The position numbers and the translations under genes are program-made. This document shows positions 34,823 to 42,717 of a stretch of DNA of 64,000 nucleotides, one piece after another; positions within the stretch are counted from its first letter, which is position 1, and every line of letters starts with the position of its first letter. The notes beneath the pieces are model-generated. The model worked only from the letters and a program-made list of their open reading frames with translations, ran no database searches and was not told the origin of the DNA. The DNA is from Aquimonas voraii (GTDB lineage Bacteria; Pseudomonadota; Gammaproteobacteria; Xanthomonadales; Xanthomonadaceae), in the NCBI RefSeq assembly GCF_900101825.1, contig NZ_FNAG01000008.1, forward strand, positions 1 through 64,000. The letters are read 5' to 3'.

Positions 34823-36571
34823 ATGCACCACACGACCGCGCGCGCCCTTGTCTGCCTGCTGAGCTGCCTGGGCACGGTAGCAAGCGCCAACGAAGCCACC
34901 CTGGTGGTGCTGGATGCCTCGGGCTCGATGTGGGGCCAGATCGAGGGCCGACCCAAGCTCGAGATCGCCCGCGAAACCCTGGCCGGCGCGCTGTCGGCAT
35001 TGCCCCCCGACGCCGAGATTGGCCTGCTGGCCTATGGCCACCGTCGCCGCGGCGACTGCGCCGACATCGAGCTGGTAGTACCGCCGGCCGTCGGCAGCGC
35101 CGATGCGATCAATGCCGCCGCGCGCGACATGAAGTTCCAGGGTATGACGCCGCTGACCGAGTCGGTGCGTCGTGCGGCGGTGGCATTGCGCCATACCGAG
35201 CGGGCGGCGCGGGTGGTGTTGATCACCGACGGCGTCGAGACCTGCGATGCCGACCCTTGTGCCCTCGGCGAGCAGCTGGCGGCCAGTGGCGTGGACTTCA
35301 CCGCGCATGTGGTCGGCTTCGGTCTGAGTGAGCAGGAGGGTCGGCAGGTGGCCTGCCTCGCCGAGCGCACAGGCGGCCGCTACCTGCAGGCCAATGATGT
35401 GGCCGCGCTGCAGGCGGCCCTGCAGCAGACCCTGGTCGAAGCGCCATCGCCTCCGCCCAGACCGATTCCCGAAGCGGCGCTCGAGGCGCCTGCACAGGCC
35501 GCCATCGCCAGCACGATCGAGGTCCGCTGGCAGGGCCCTGGCGATGCGCGCGACGATGTGCAGCTGTTCGATCCAAGCGCGGCGGAAGGCACCGGTCGTG
35601 TGCTGCGCAGCCAGCGCCTCAACCAGGACCGCGGCTTCGATACGCGCAGCGCGCGGCTGGTGATGGCCGCCGAGCCGGGCCGCTACGAGCTGCGCTACTG
35701 GCATGGCGAGCTGCAGCGCGTGTTGGCCCGGCAGCCGATCGAGCTGGTCGCGGCGGAAGTCAGCCTGGACGCGCCCGCGCAGGTGCCGATCGGCTCGACC
35801 TTCGTGGTCCGCTGGCAGGGGCCGGGCGCGGGCCGCGACGACGTGCAGATCGCCGCGGTCGGCGACGCGAACGTGGTTCGTCGCCAGCGTCTGAATCAGG
35901 ACCGCGGCTTCGAGCGCCGCGAGGCCAGTCTGCAGGCGCCCACGGTGCCGGGTCGCTATGTACTGCGCTACTTCAACGGTGAGAACGACGAGGTGCTGGC
36001 CGAGCGCGAGTTCGACGTGGTGGCCGCCGAGGTGGGACTGGATGCGCCGGCCGAGGTCGACATGGGGCGTCCGTTCACTGTCCGCTGGCAAGGGCCAGGG
36101 GCCGTGCGTGACGACCTGCAGATCACCGCCGCGGACGACACTCGGGTGATCCGTCGCCAGCGTCTCAACCAGGATCGTGGCTTTGCCAAGAATGAGGCGA
36201 GCATCACCGCGCCGATCGCCCCCGGTAGCTACACGCTGCGCTACTACAGCGGTACCGATGATCGCGTGCTGGTCGAACGCGCCTTTCTTGTGCGTGCGAT
36301 TGCCGTTGAGCTGGAGGCGCCCGACAGCGTTCCCGCAGGCCAGCGCTTCACCCTGCGCTGGCAAGGGCCGGGGGCGGTGCGTGATGACGTGCAGATCGTC
36401 GAGGCCGAAGACGACAAGGTGGTGCGGCGCCAGCGCTTGAACCAGGACCGTGGCTTCGCCAGCAACGAGGTCAGCCTGGTCGCGCCGGAGCAGCCGGGCC
36501 GCTACCGCCTGCGCTACTGGAACGGCGAGTCGAACACGGGTCTGGCTGAACGGCCGCTGCGGGTGGAGTAG
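34823..36571 (+). CDS. Secreted VWA-domain protein with four tandem repeats
   Basis: A 582-aa protein with a signal peptide (MHHTTARALVCLLSCLGTVAS). Residues about 25-205 form a von Willebrand factor A domain with a complete MIDAS: DASGS at 31-35, MTPLTES near 110 and ITDGVET near 137. A proline-rich linker leads to four beta-rich units of about 91 residues, each with RWQGPG-x-x-RDD(V/L)QI and RQRLNQDRGF and ending GRYxLRY(W/F/Y)NGE. The repeats look Ig-like. Likely an exported metal-dependent binding or adhesion protein. It lies alone between divergent and dusA genes. Confidence 0.9.
   Translation: MHHTTARALVCLLSCLGTVASANEATLVVLDASGSMWGQIEGRPKLEIARETLAGALSALPPDAEIGLLAYGHRRRGDCADIELVVPPAVGSADAINAAARDMKFQGMTPLTESVRRAAVALRHTERAARVVLITDGVETCDADPCALGEQLAASGVDFTAHVVGFGLSEQEGRQVACLAERTGGRYLQANDVAALQAALQQTLVEAPSPPPRPIPEAALEAPAQAAIASTIEVRWQGPGDARDDVQLFDPSAAEGTGRVLRSQRLNQDRGFDTRSARLVMAAEPGRYELRYWHGELQRVLARQPIELVAAEVSLDAPAQVPIGSTFVVRWQGPGAGRDDVQIAAVGDANVVRRQRLNQDRGFERREASLQAPTVPGRYVLRYFNGENDEVLAEREFDVVAAEVGLDAPAEVDMGRPFTVRWQGPGAVRDDLQITAADDTRVIRRQRLNQDRGFAKNEASITAPIAPGSYTLRYYSGTDDRVLVERAFLVRAIAVELEAPDSVPAGQRFTLRWQGPGAVRDDVQIVEAEDDKVVRRQRLNQDRGFASNEVSLVAPEQPGRYRLRYWNGESNTGLAERPLRVE
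35480..36571 (+). repeat. Four in-frame tandem repeats (273-bp period) within the VWA gene
   Basis: Units start at 35480, 35765, 36038 and 36311; the last three are exactly 273 bp and the first is 285 bp because it carries 12 extra bases. The AACCAGGA core within RLNQDRGF recurs at 35621, 35894, 36167 and 36440, exactly 273 bp apart. High DNA similarity in the cores suggests recent duplication or ongoing gene conversion. Confidence 0.95.
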
Positions 36572-36726
36572 AGGCGACACCGCCATGGATTGCTGTGGGC
36601 GTCGGCCCCGGACCGGCCCCGTCGACCACGGTGACTGCCCGCGATCGACGCGCCGGATGCAACCGCAGGCCCGGCCTTCAGCCGGCGCGCGCTACCCTAC
36701 GCGCCCCGAACCAGAGTCCGCCGCGC

Positions 36727-37725
36727 GTGCCCGCCGACTTCGCTGCCAGCTTTCGCCTCTCCGTCGCCCCGATGATGGACTGGACCGACCGCCACTGCCG
36801 CGTGTTCCACCGCGCGCTGGCGCCGCACGCGCGCCTGTACACCGAGATGGTGCATGCGCAGGCGGTGCTGCACGGCGACCGCGAGCGCCTGCTGGGATTC
36901 GATGCGGTCGAGCACCCGCTGGCCCTGCAGTTGGGCGGCAGCGAGCCGGAACGGCTGGCGCAGGCCGCGCGCATCGGCGCCGACTGGGGCTATGACGAGA
37001 TCAACCTCAATGTCGGCTGCCCCTCGGACCGCGTGCAGGCTGGCAGCTTCGGCGCCTGCCTGATGCTGGAGCCGCAGCGCGTGGCCGACTGCTTCGCCGC
37101 GATGCAGGCTGCGGTGAAGGTGCCGGTGACCATCAAGTGCCGGATCGGCGTCGACGACCAGGACGAGGCCGACAGCCTGTTCGGTTTCGTCGAAACGCTG
37201 ACGGCCGCCGGCTGCAGGACGTTCATCGTGCATGCCCGCAAGGCCTGGCTGCAGGGCCTGTCGCCGAAGGAGAACCGCGAGATTCCGCCTCTGAACTACC
37301 CGCTGGTGCATCGCCTCAAGCGCGAGCGGCCGGAGCTGCAGATCGCGATCAATGGCGGCATCGCCAGCGAGTCCGCGGTGCGGGAGCAACTCGTCCACGT
37401 CGATGGCGCGATGATCGGTCGCGCCGCCTACCACGACCCCTACCTGCTGCATCGACTGGATCGCACGCTGTTCGCGCCTGATGCGCCGCTGCAGACGCGC
37501 GAGGAACTGCTGCGTTCGCTGGAGCCGCACGTGCGCGAGCTGCAGGCGCGCGGAGTGATGCTCAAGCACTTCAGCCGCCACATCCTTGGCCTGTTCGCCG
37601 GCCAGCCCGGCGGCCGCCAGTTCCGCCAGATCCTGAGCACCGAGGCGCATCGGCCCGAGGCCGGTTGGGAGCTGGTCCAGCGCGCCTTGGCGGCGGTCGA
37701 GCAGCAGCAGGCGCGCGCGGCATGA
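36727..37725 (+). CDS. dusA: tRNA-dihydrouridine(20/20a) synthase
   Basis: A 332-aa protein from the GTG at 36727; upstream in-frame codons are arginine/proline-rich and not family-like. FMN-dependent DusA signatures: SVAPMMDWTDRHCRVFHR, LALQLGGSEPERLA, NLNVGCPSDRVQAGSFGACL with catalytic C98, and IKCRIGVDDQDEADSL; then FIVHARKAWLQGLSPKENRE and INGGIAS, all characteristic of DusA. It reduces uridines in the tRNA D-loop. A candidate -10 (TACCCT, 36693-36698) lies 29 bp upstream. Its stop overlaps the next start (ATGA). Confidence 0.95.
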   Translation: MPADFAASFRLSVAPMMDWTDRHCRVFHRALAPHARLYTEMVHAQAVLHGDRERLLGFDAVEHPLALQLGGSEPERLAQAARIGADWGYDEINLNVGCPSDRVQAGSFGACLMLEPQRVADCFAAMQAAVKVPVTIKCRIGVDDQDEADSLFGFVETLTAAGCRTFIVHARKAWLQGLSPKENREIPPLNYPLVHRLKRERPELQIAINGGIASESAVREQLVHVDGAMIGRAAYHDPYLLHRLDRTLFAPDAPLQTREELLRSLEPHVRELQARGVMLKHFSRHILGLFAGQPGGRQFRQILSTEAHRPEAGWELVQRALAAVEQQQARAA

Positions 37726-38624
37726 GCCCTTTCGAGGGCTTTGATGTCGCCGCTGCGCGTGCGTTGGCGGCAGATCGCCCGGCCTGCGCGCGTGCGGCCT
37801 TTCTGGTCTCGCCTGCGGGCTCGGAGCTCGCCGCACAGTCGGCCAGCGACAATGCCTACATGGACCTGAAGCAGGCTTTCAGCACCGACCGTGCGCGCGC
37901 CCAGCACCAGGCCCTGCAGCGGGCGCTCTCCAGCGAACTGCCGGCAATCTGCTTCGCTGGCGATCCGGATGCGCCGGACGGCTTGTTTCCGAACAATGTG
38001 TTCGCCACCACACCGGGCCGACTGATCATCGGTCGCATGCGTCATCCGGTGCGCCAGCGCGAGGCCGAGCGGCCGGACATCCGTGGCTTCTTCAGCGGGC
38101 TGCTGGGCTATGCCGAGCTGGACCTGCGCGCTGGGGAGGTCGGCGAGCTGACCGGCTCGCTGGTGATCGACCGCGCCCGCGGCATCGGCTATGCCGGCCT
38201 TGGCGAGCGCTGCACGCGCGCGGCCGCGCGATCGATGGTCGAGGCCTTCGGCCTGCGCGCGCTGCTGTGCGCGGAGCTTGCCGCCGGCGAGTACCACGCC
38301 AATGTCGTGCTGTCGGTGCTGGCTGGGCGCATGGCGGTGATCTGTGCCGAAGGCTTCGCCGACCCGGCCGCCGCCGAAGCGATCGCTGCCGTCTATGCGC
38401 CGCAGGTGCTGTGGCTGGAGCCGGCGCAGAAGAACGCCTTCGCGGCCAACTGCATCAGCCTTGCCCCCGATTCGGTATGGATCAGCGGGCGCGCAGCCGA
38501 CAGCCTGAGGCCCGACCAGCGCCTGCAGCTGGAGCGGGCCGGCTTCGCTTTGCGAAGCGTTGAACTCGACGAGATCGAGAAGGCCGGCGGCAGCCTGCGC
38601 TGCTGCGTGGCGGAAATCTTCTGA
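37722..38624 (+). CDS. ctlX: Amidinotransferase/arginine-deiminase-superfamily hydrolase (CtlX-like)
   Basis: A 300-aa protein in the ADI/DDAH fold. Typical elements: DGLFPNNVFATTPGRLIIG (substrate carboxylate/guanidine site), LTGSLVIDRARGIGYAGL, catalytic His in EYHANVVLSVLAG, and catalytic Cys in FAANCISLAPDSVW. This arrangement is that of CtlX-type hydrolases described for citrulline use and of dimethylargininases; the exact substrate (arginine, citrulline or methylated arginine) is inferred only from family. Overlaps the dusA stop by ATGA, so it is translated from the dusA message. An arginase gene lies 10 kb away but in a separate operon. Confidence 0.85.
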   Translation: MSPFEGFDVAAARALAADRPACARAAFLVSPAGSELAAQSASDNAYMDLKQAFSTDRARAQHQALQRALSSELPAICFAGDPDAPDGLFPNNVFATTPGRLIIGRMRHPVRQREAERPDIRGFFSGLLGYAELDLRAGEVGELTGSLVIDRARGIGYAGLGERCTRAAARSMVEAFGLRALLCAELAAGEYHANVVLSVLAGRMAVICAEGFADPAAAEAIAAVYAPQVLWLEPAQKNAFAANCISLAPDSVWISGRAADSLRPDQRLQLERAGFALRSVELDEIEKAGGSLRCCVAEIF

Positions 38625-38747
38625 CGCTCTGGTCCGCCCCTAGGGAAGCCCAGGACTGCGGCCGACTTCAGTACGGATTCACCCCCCGCTGGCGAGACTG
38701 GCCCCACGCTCCCGCCCACGGCCTCACTGGTCTAAGATCGCGCCTCC

Positions 38748-39062
38748 ATGATGTCCGCCCGCCTGCCCCTGCTGCTGATCGCCTTGCTGCTGCCCTGCGG
38801 CAGCGCCTGTGCGTCTGCCGATTCGGGCGAGGACATCCCTGAGCTTCCGCCTTCCGAAATCCGCGAGTCGGTTCGGCGAGTGGAGCAGGAGACCGGCGGG
38901 CGCGTGCTGCGGGTCGAGCCGGTCCGTCGCGGTGGCCGCGACACCTACCGCATGAAGGTGCTGACGCCCGAGGGACGCGTGCGTGTCATGCAGGACAATC
39001 GCCGAGACGATCGCCGCAGCGGCGGCCGCGGCGACGTGCCCGGGACCTTCCGCGACGAGTGA
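38748..39062 (+). CDS. Small PepSY-like periplasmic protein
   Basis: A 104-aa protein with a signal peptide (MMSARLPLLLIALLLPCGSACA). The mature part contains a PepSY-like helix-strand unit (IRESVRRVEQETGGRVLRVE, then YRMKVLTPEGRVRVM) and a charged Arg/Asp tail. Small PepSY proteins are often encoded next to two-component systems and may act as ligands or accessory sensors. Here it sits 90 bp before a PhoP-type response regulator gene. TAAGAT (38733-38738) is a -10-like hexamer so close to the ATG that the message would be nearly leaderless. Confidence 0.78.
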   Translation: MMSARLPLLLIALLLPCGSACASADSGEDIPELPPSEIRESVRRVEQETGGRVLRVEPVRRGGRDTYRMKVLTPEGRVRVMQDNRRDDRRSGGRGDVPGTFRDE

Positions 39063-39152
39063 GTACGATGACCGCACCCGCGGTACATCGCCGGCGACGC
39101 CCGAGGCGTCCGCCTTCCAACTTTCCAGTTCCCTGCATGAGGAGCCGATCCG

Positions 39153-39833
39153 ATGCGCATCCTGCTGGTTGAAGACGAAGCCCCGCTGCGCGAGACCCTG
39201 GGCGCCCGCCTGAAGCGCGAGGGCTATGCGGTGGACCTCGCCCAGGACGGCGAGGAAGGCCTGTACCTGGGGCGCGAAGTGCCCTTCGACGTCGCCGTCA
39301 TCGATCTCGGCCTGCCCAAGATGTCGGGCATGGACCTTGTGCGCGCGCTGCGCACCGAGGGCAAGAAGTTCCCGATCCTTATCCTCACCGCGCGATCGAG
39401 CTGGCAGGACAAGGTCGAAGGCTTGAAGTCGGGCGCGGACGACTACCTGGTCAAGCCTTTCCACGTCGAGGAGCTGCTGGCGCGGCTCAATGCCCTGCTG
39501 CGCCGCGCGGCCGGCTGGAGCAAGCCCTCGCTCGACTGCGGTCCGATCAAGCTGGATCTCGCCGCACAGACCGTGAGCGTGAACGGGCAGAGCGTCGACC
39601 TGACCAGCTATGAGTACAAGGTGCTCGAGTACCTGATGCTGCACGCGGGTGAGCTGGTTTCGAAGGCTGATCTCACCGAGCACATCTACCAGCAGGATTT
39701 CGACCGCGATTCCAACGTGCTGGAGGTGTTCATCGGCCGACTGCGCAAGAAGCTCGATCCTGACGGCGAGCTCAAGCCGATCGAGACGGTGCGCGGCCGC
39801 GGCTACCGCTTCGCGATCCCGCGCGACGAATAA
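39153..39833 (+). CDS. phoP: OmpR/PhoP-family response regulator
   Basis: A 226-aa protein. The receiver domain (1-117) has acidic residues E7/D8 (LLVEDE), phospho-acceptor D51 in VAVIDLGLPKMSG, T79 in LILTARSS and K101 in YLVKPF. The C-terminal winged helix (128-222) is of OmpR type: VDLTSYEYKVLEYLMLHAGE, SNVLEVFIGRLRKKL and TVRGRGYRF. It matches PhoP closely and is followed by a PhoQ-like sensor gene. Likely regulates envelope and Mg2+/antimicrobial-peptide responses as PhoP does elsewhere. Confidence 0.92.
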   Translation: MRILLVEDEAPLRETLGARLKREGYAVDLAQDGEEGLYLGREVPFDVAVIDLGLPKMSGMDLVRALRTEGKKFPILILTARSSWQDKVEGLKSGADDYLVKPFHVEELLARLNALLRRAAGWSKPSLDCGPIKLDLAAQTVSVNGQSVDLTSYEYKVLEYLMLHAGELVSKADLTEHIYQQDFDRDSNVLEVFIGRLRKKLDPDGELKPIETVRGRGYRFAIPRDE

Positions 39834-39859
39834 GTCGATGCTCATGGATCACCGCAAAG

Positions 39860-39881
39860 CCCGGCGCTCCGCGCCGGGTTT
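39860..39881 (+). terminator. Hairpin between phoP-like and phoQ-like genes
   Basis: A perfect 8-bp GC-rich stem (39860-39867 with 39871-39878), loop TCC, followed by TTT. It lies in the 87-bp gap between regulator and sensor genes and could partially terminate, giving more regulator than kinase. Confidence 0.55.
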
Positions 39882-39920
39882 CGCATTTGCAGTGGCGGCC
39901 TGCCGCGCGAGGGGCGTGCA

Positions 39921-41303
39921 ATGAGCGCACGCCGCGCGCTCTCCCTGCAGGGCCGCCAGCTGCTGGCGGCTGCGCTGGGGCTGGTCGCCTTCCTGAGTCT
40001 CACAGGCTTCGCTCTGGATCGCGCCTTCACCGAGGCGGCGGTATCGAACCTGCGAGAGCGCCTGCAGACCTATGCGCATGCCTATCTTGCCGGTGCCGAT
40101 CTTGCCCGCGGCGGTGAGCTGATCATTCCCGAAGTGCCGCCGGAGCCGCGTTTCCTGACCGGGGGTTCGGGCCTGTACGCGGCGGTGCGCTCGGAGAGTT
40201 TCAGCTGGGAATCGCCCTCGATGGTCTCGCGCAGCGTGCCCATGGCGATGGACCTTGCGATGGGCGAGGTGCGCTTCGAGGGGCCGCTCGACAGTGACGA
40301 AGGGCCGGTGTATCGCCTCGGCCTTGGCGTCGCCTGGACCAGCGAAGCCGATGAGGATGTCGATTTCTCGATCGTCATCGTCGAGACGGCGGAGGCGGTG
40401 GATGCGCAGGTGGCGGTGTTCCGCCGCACGCTCTGGGCCTATCTTGGCGCCGCCGCAGGTCTGCTGCTGGCGGTGCAGATCCTGATTTCGCGCTGGAGCC
40501 TGGAGCCGCTGCGTGCAGTGGTCGGTGAACTGGCCGAAGTCGAGCGCGGCGAGGTCGAACGCCTGCGCGGCGATTACCCGCGTGAGTTGGCCCTGCTGAC
40601 CAGCAACATCAACGAACTGATCGAAAGCGAGCGCGAGCACCTGATGCGCTACCGCAACACGCTCGGTGATCTCGCGCACAGCCTCAAGACGCCGCTCGCG
40701 GTGCTGCGCACACGCATCGAGGATGGGCGGGACGACGACATCGAGGGTCTGCGCGCCGATGTGCGCGAACAGGTTGCGCGCATGGACGGCATCGTCGCCT
40801 ACCAGCTCGCGCGCGCGGCGACCACGGGCCACCAGGTGTTCGCGGCACCGATCGCCATCGAGCCGCAGGTGGAGTCGCTGGTGCAGAGCCTTGAGAAGGT
40901 CTACGCCCGCAAGAACGTTCTTTGCGAGTTCGACCTGGATCCCACCGCGCGCTTCTATGGCGAGCTGGGTGATCTGCTGGAGCTGCTTGGCAATCTGCTG
41001 GAGAACGCCTTCAAGTGGGCCAACCACCGCGTGCTGCTGACCACGCAGACCCTCACCGTGGCGCCGCAACGCCGCGCCGGGCTGATGATCTCGGTCGAGG
41101 ATGATGGCCCGGGCATTCCGCCCGACAAGGTGGAGCTGCTGCTGCAGCGTGGCGTTCGCGGCGACGAGCGCGTGCAGGGACACGGCATCGGCCTGTCGAT
41201 CGTGCAGGACATCGTGCGCGCGTATCGCGGCGAGCTGTCCGTGGAGCGTTCGGAAGAACTGGGCGGCGCACGCTTCGTGCTGCGCTTCTCGCCGGCCGGC
41301 TGA
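39921..41303 (+). CDS. phoQ: PhoQ-like sensor histidine kinase
   Basis: A 460-aa membrane kinase. TM1 is at about 14-32 and TM2 at about 170-190, flanking a periplasmic domain of about 140 residues with acidic stretches (SDEGPVYRLG, SEADEDVDFS), a feature that fits divalent-cation sensing. After a HAMP-like segment comes the DHp box LAHSLKTPLAVLRTRIE with the phospho-histidine near 254, then the ATPase: NLLENAFKWA (N box), SVEDDGPGIPPDK (G1) and GHGIGLSIVQDI (G2). Partner of the upstream PhoP-like regulator, same strand. Confidence 0.92.
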   Translation: MSARRALSLQGRQLLAAALGLVAFLSLTGFALDRAFTEAAVSNLRERLQTYAHAYLAGADLARGGELIIPEVPPEPRFLTGGSGLYAAVRSESFSWESPSMVSRSVPMAMDLAMGEVRFEGPLDSDEGPVYRLGLGVAWTSEADEDVDFSIVIVETAEAVDAQVAVFRRTLWAYLGAAAGLLLAVQILISRWSLEPLRAVVGELAEVERGEVERLRGDYPRELALLTSNINELIESEREHLMRYRNTLGDLAHSLKTPLAVLRTRIEDGRDDDIEGLRADVREQVARMDGIVAYQLARAATTGHQVFAAPIAIEPQVESLVQSLEKVYARKNVLCEFDLDPTARFYGELGDLLELLGNLLENAFKWANHRVLLTTQTLTVAPQRRAGLMISVEDDGPGIPPDKVELLLQRGVRGDERVQGHGIGLSIVQDIVRAYRGELSVERSEELGGARFVLRFSPAG

Positions 41304-41357
41304 GCGGCGCCGCGCGCGAGGGCTGCAGTTCTGCAAAGGGCCCCGGCTGGCTGCCAC

Positions 41358-42143
41358 TCACTCCGGCTGGAGCGCGGGTGGCTCGGGCGCCAGCTCTGCC
41401 GGCGAAGGGCCGTAGAACGCGGCGAGGTGTTCGGCCACCGTCGGCAGCGCATCGCGCAGCACTTCCGGCGCCGAGAAATGGTATTCGCTGACGACCGCGA
41501 AGAACTCCTCTGGTGCCGTCGCTGCATAGGGGTCGATCCGCGTCTCGCGTTCGGCTTGAACCTCCGCGCACAGGGCATCGAAGGCGGCCTGGAAGTCGCG
41601 GGCCCAGGCGCGCTGGCGCGCGGCGGGCAGGGGAGGCGTGCCATCCAGCACGCCATCGCGCAGATCGAGCTTGTGGGCGATCTCGTGGGCGACCACATTG
41701 CAGCCCTCGGCGGGTTCGTCGAGGTCGAGCAGCACGTCTTCCCAGGACAGGATGAGGGGGCCTTCGCTCCAGGCTTCGCCCGCCAGCTCCTCGTCCCACT
41801 CGTGCAGCACGCCGGTGGGTTCATCCAACTGGCTGCGGCGTACGCGAAACGCGCCCGGATAGACCACGACCTCATGCCAGCCGCCCAGCCAGTGGCCGCC
41901 AAGATTCAGTATCGGCAGACAACAGAGCGATGCGATCAGGGCACGCTCGCGATCGCCCAGTTCAAGGCCGTGCACCGGTGTGATCGCCTTGCGCTGCAGG
42001 AAGCTTCCAGCCAGCGCGCGCAGGCGCCCCTGGGATGCCGGGTCCAGGCCTGCGATCAGGGCGCAGCGCGCGGAGACAGATTCGAAAATGGTTGCAGACA
42101 GCGTTTCACGGGCGCGCCGACCGCTCCACCAGCGGGAAAGCAC
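41358..42143 (-). CDS. mtfA: MtfA-family zinc metallopeptidase
   Basis: A 261-aa soluble protein of the MtfA/DUF980 family. The zinc motif is HEIAH within NVVAHEIAHKLDLRDG, with downstream glutamate in ATAPEEFFAVVSEYHF as the third ligand region. N-terminal FLQRKAITPVHGLELGDRER and YPGAFRV are family-typical. E. coli MtfA is a peptidase that binds and titrates Mlc, a glucose PTS regulator; no PTS or Mlc gene is here, so its substrate is unknown. Convergent with the phoQ-like gene. Confidence 0.9.
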   Translation of the reverse strand: MLSRWWSGRRARETLSATIFESVSARCALIAGLDPASQGRLRALAGSFLQRKAITPVHGLELGDRERALIASLCCLPILNLGGHWLGGWHEVVVYPGAFRVRRSQLDEPTGVLHEWDEELAGEAWSEGPLILSWEDVLLDLDEPAEGCNVVAHEIAHKLDLRDGVLDGTPPLPAARQRAWARDFQAAFDALCAEVQAERETRIDPYAATAPEEFFAVVSEYHFSAPEVLRDALPTVAEHLAAFYGPSPAELAPEPPALQPE

Positions 42144-42179
42144 GGCGATGACCTCGGTCTGGGGCCTCGGGTCTTGCGG

Positions 42180-42494
42180 TCAACGCACCATGCCGGGCAG
42201 GAAGGCGTTCCAGCGCGAGCTCGGCTTGGCCGGTGCGGGTGTGCTTGAGTCGCCGCCGCCCTGCGTCGGGGCACGCACGGGCACTGCGGATCCACCCACG
42301 GCCTGGAGACCTGCGGGCAGTTCGGCATCCTCAATCAGCGCTGGCTCCTGCGCGGCCGGCTCGACGCCAGCGGCAGCCTCGCTGCCGCACTCGTCCGCGG
42401 GCGAATCCATCGGCAGGACTTCAACCGCCGCAGCCGGCGCAGAGACAAGGAGCCACAGTAGCGAAGCGCTCAGGATCGTGCGGATCTGCGGCAT
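42180..42494 (-). CDS. Small secreted protein of unknown function
   Basis: A 104-aa protein; the start at 42494 has AAGGA six bases upstream (42500 would overlap the site). A signal peptide (MPQIRTILSASLLWLLVSAPAAA) is followed by an acidic Ala/Pro/Glu-rich low-complexity segment and a short C-terminal RWNAFLPGMVR. No family recognised. It lies 36 bp upstream of mtfA on the same strand and may share its transcript. Confidence 0.55.
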   Translation of the reverse strand: MPQIRTILSASLLWLLVSAPAAAVEVLPMDSPADECGSEAAAGVEPAAQEPALIEDAELPAGLQAVGGSAVPVRAPTQGGGDSSTPAPAKPSSRWNAFLPGMVR

Positions 42495-42717
42495 GAGCAT
42501 TCCTTGGACAGGGGCTGCGGAAGCGGGCGGGATCGCGGCCAGTGCTCTTTCCGACGTTCGGAATGAGACGCCGCGTCTGCGAATCACAGGCGGTCAGCTG
42601 CCCGAGTGTAGCGCGGGGGCGTTCAGAGAAAGTGAGGAAATGTCAATCGTCGATCGGGTTGCCCTGCGCTGTCGCAGCGCAGCGTGACCTGAACGGGGGC
42701 TCTGGCATCCTCGCCGA

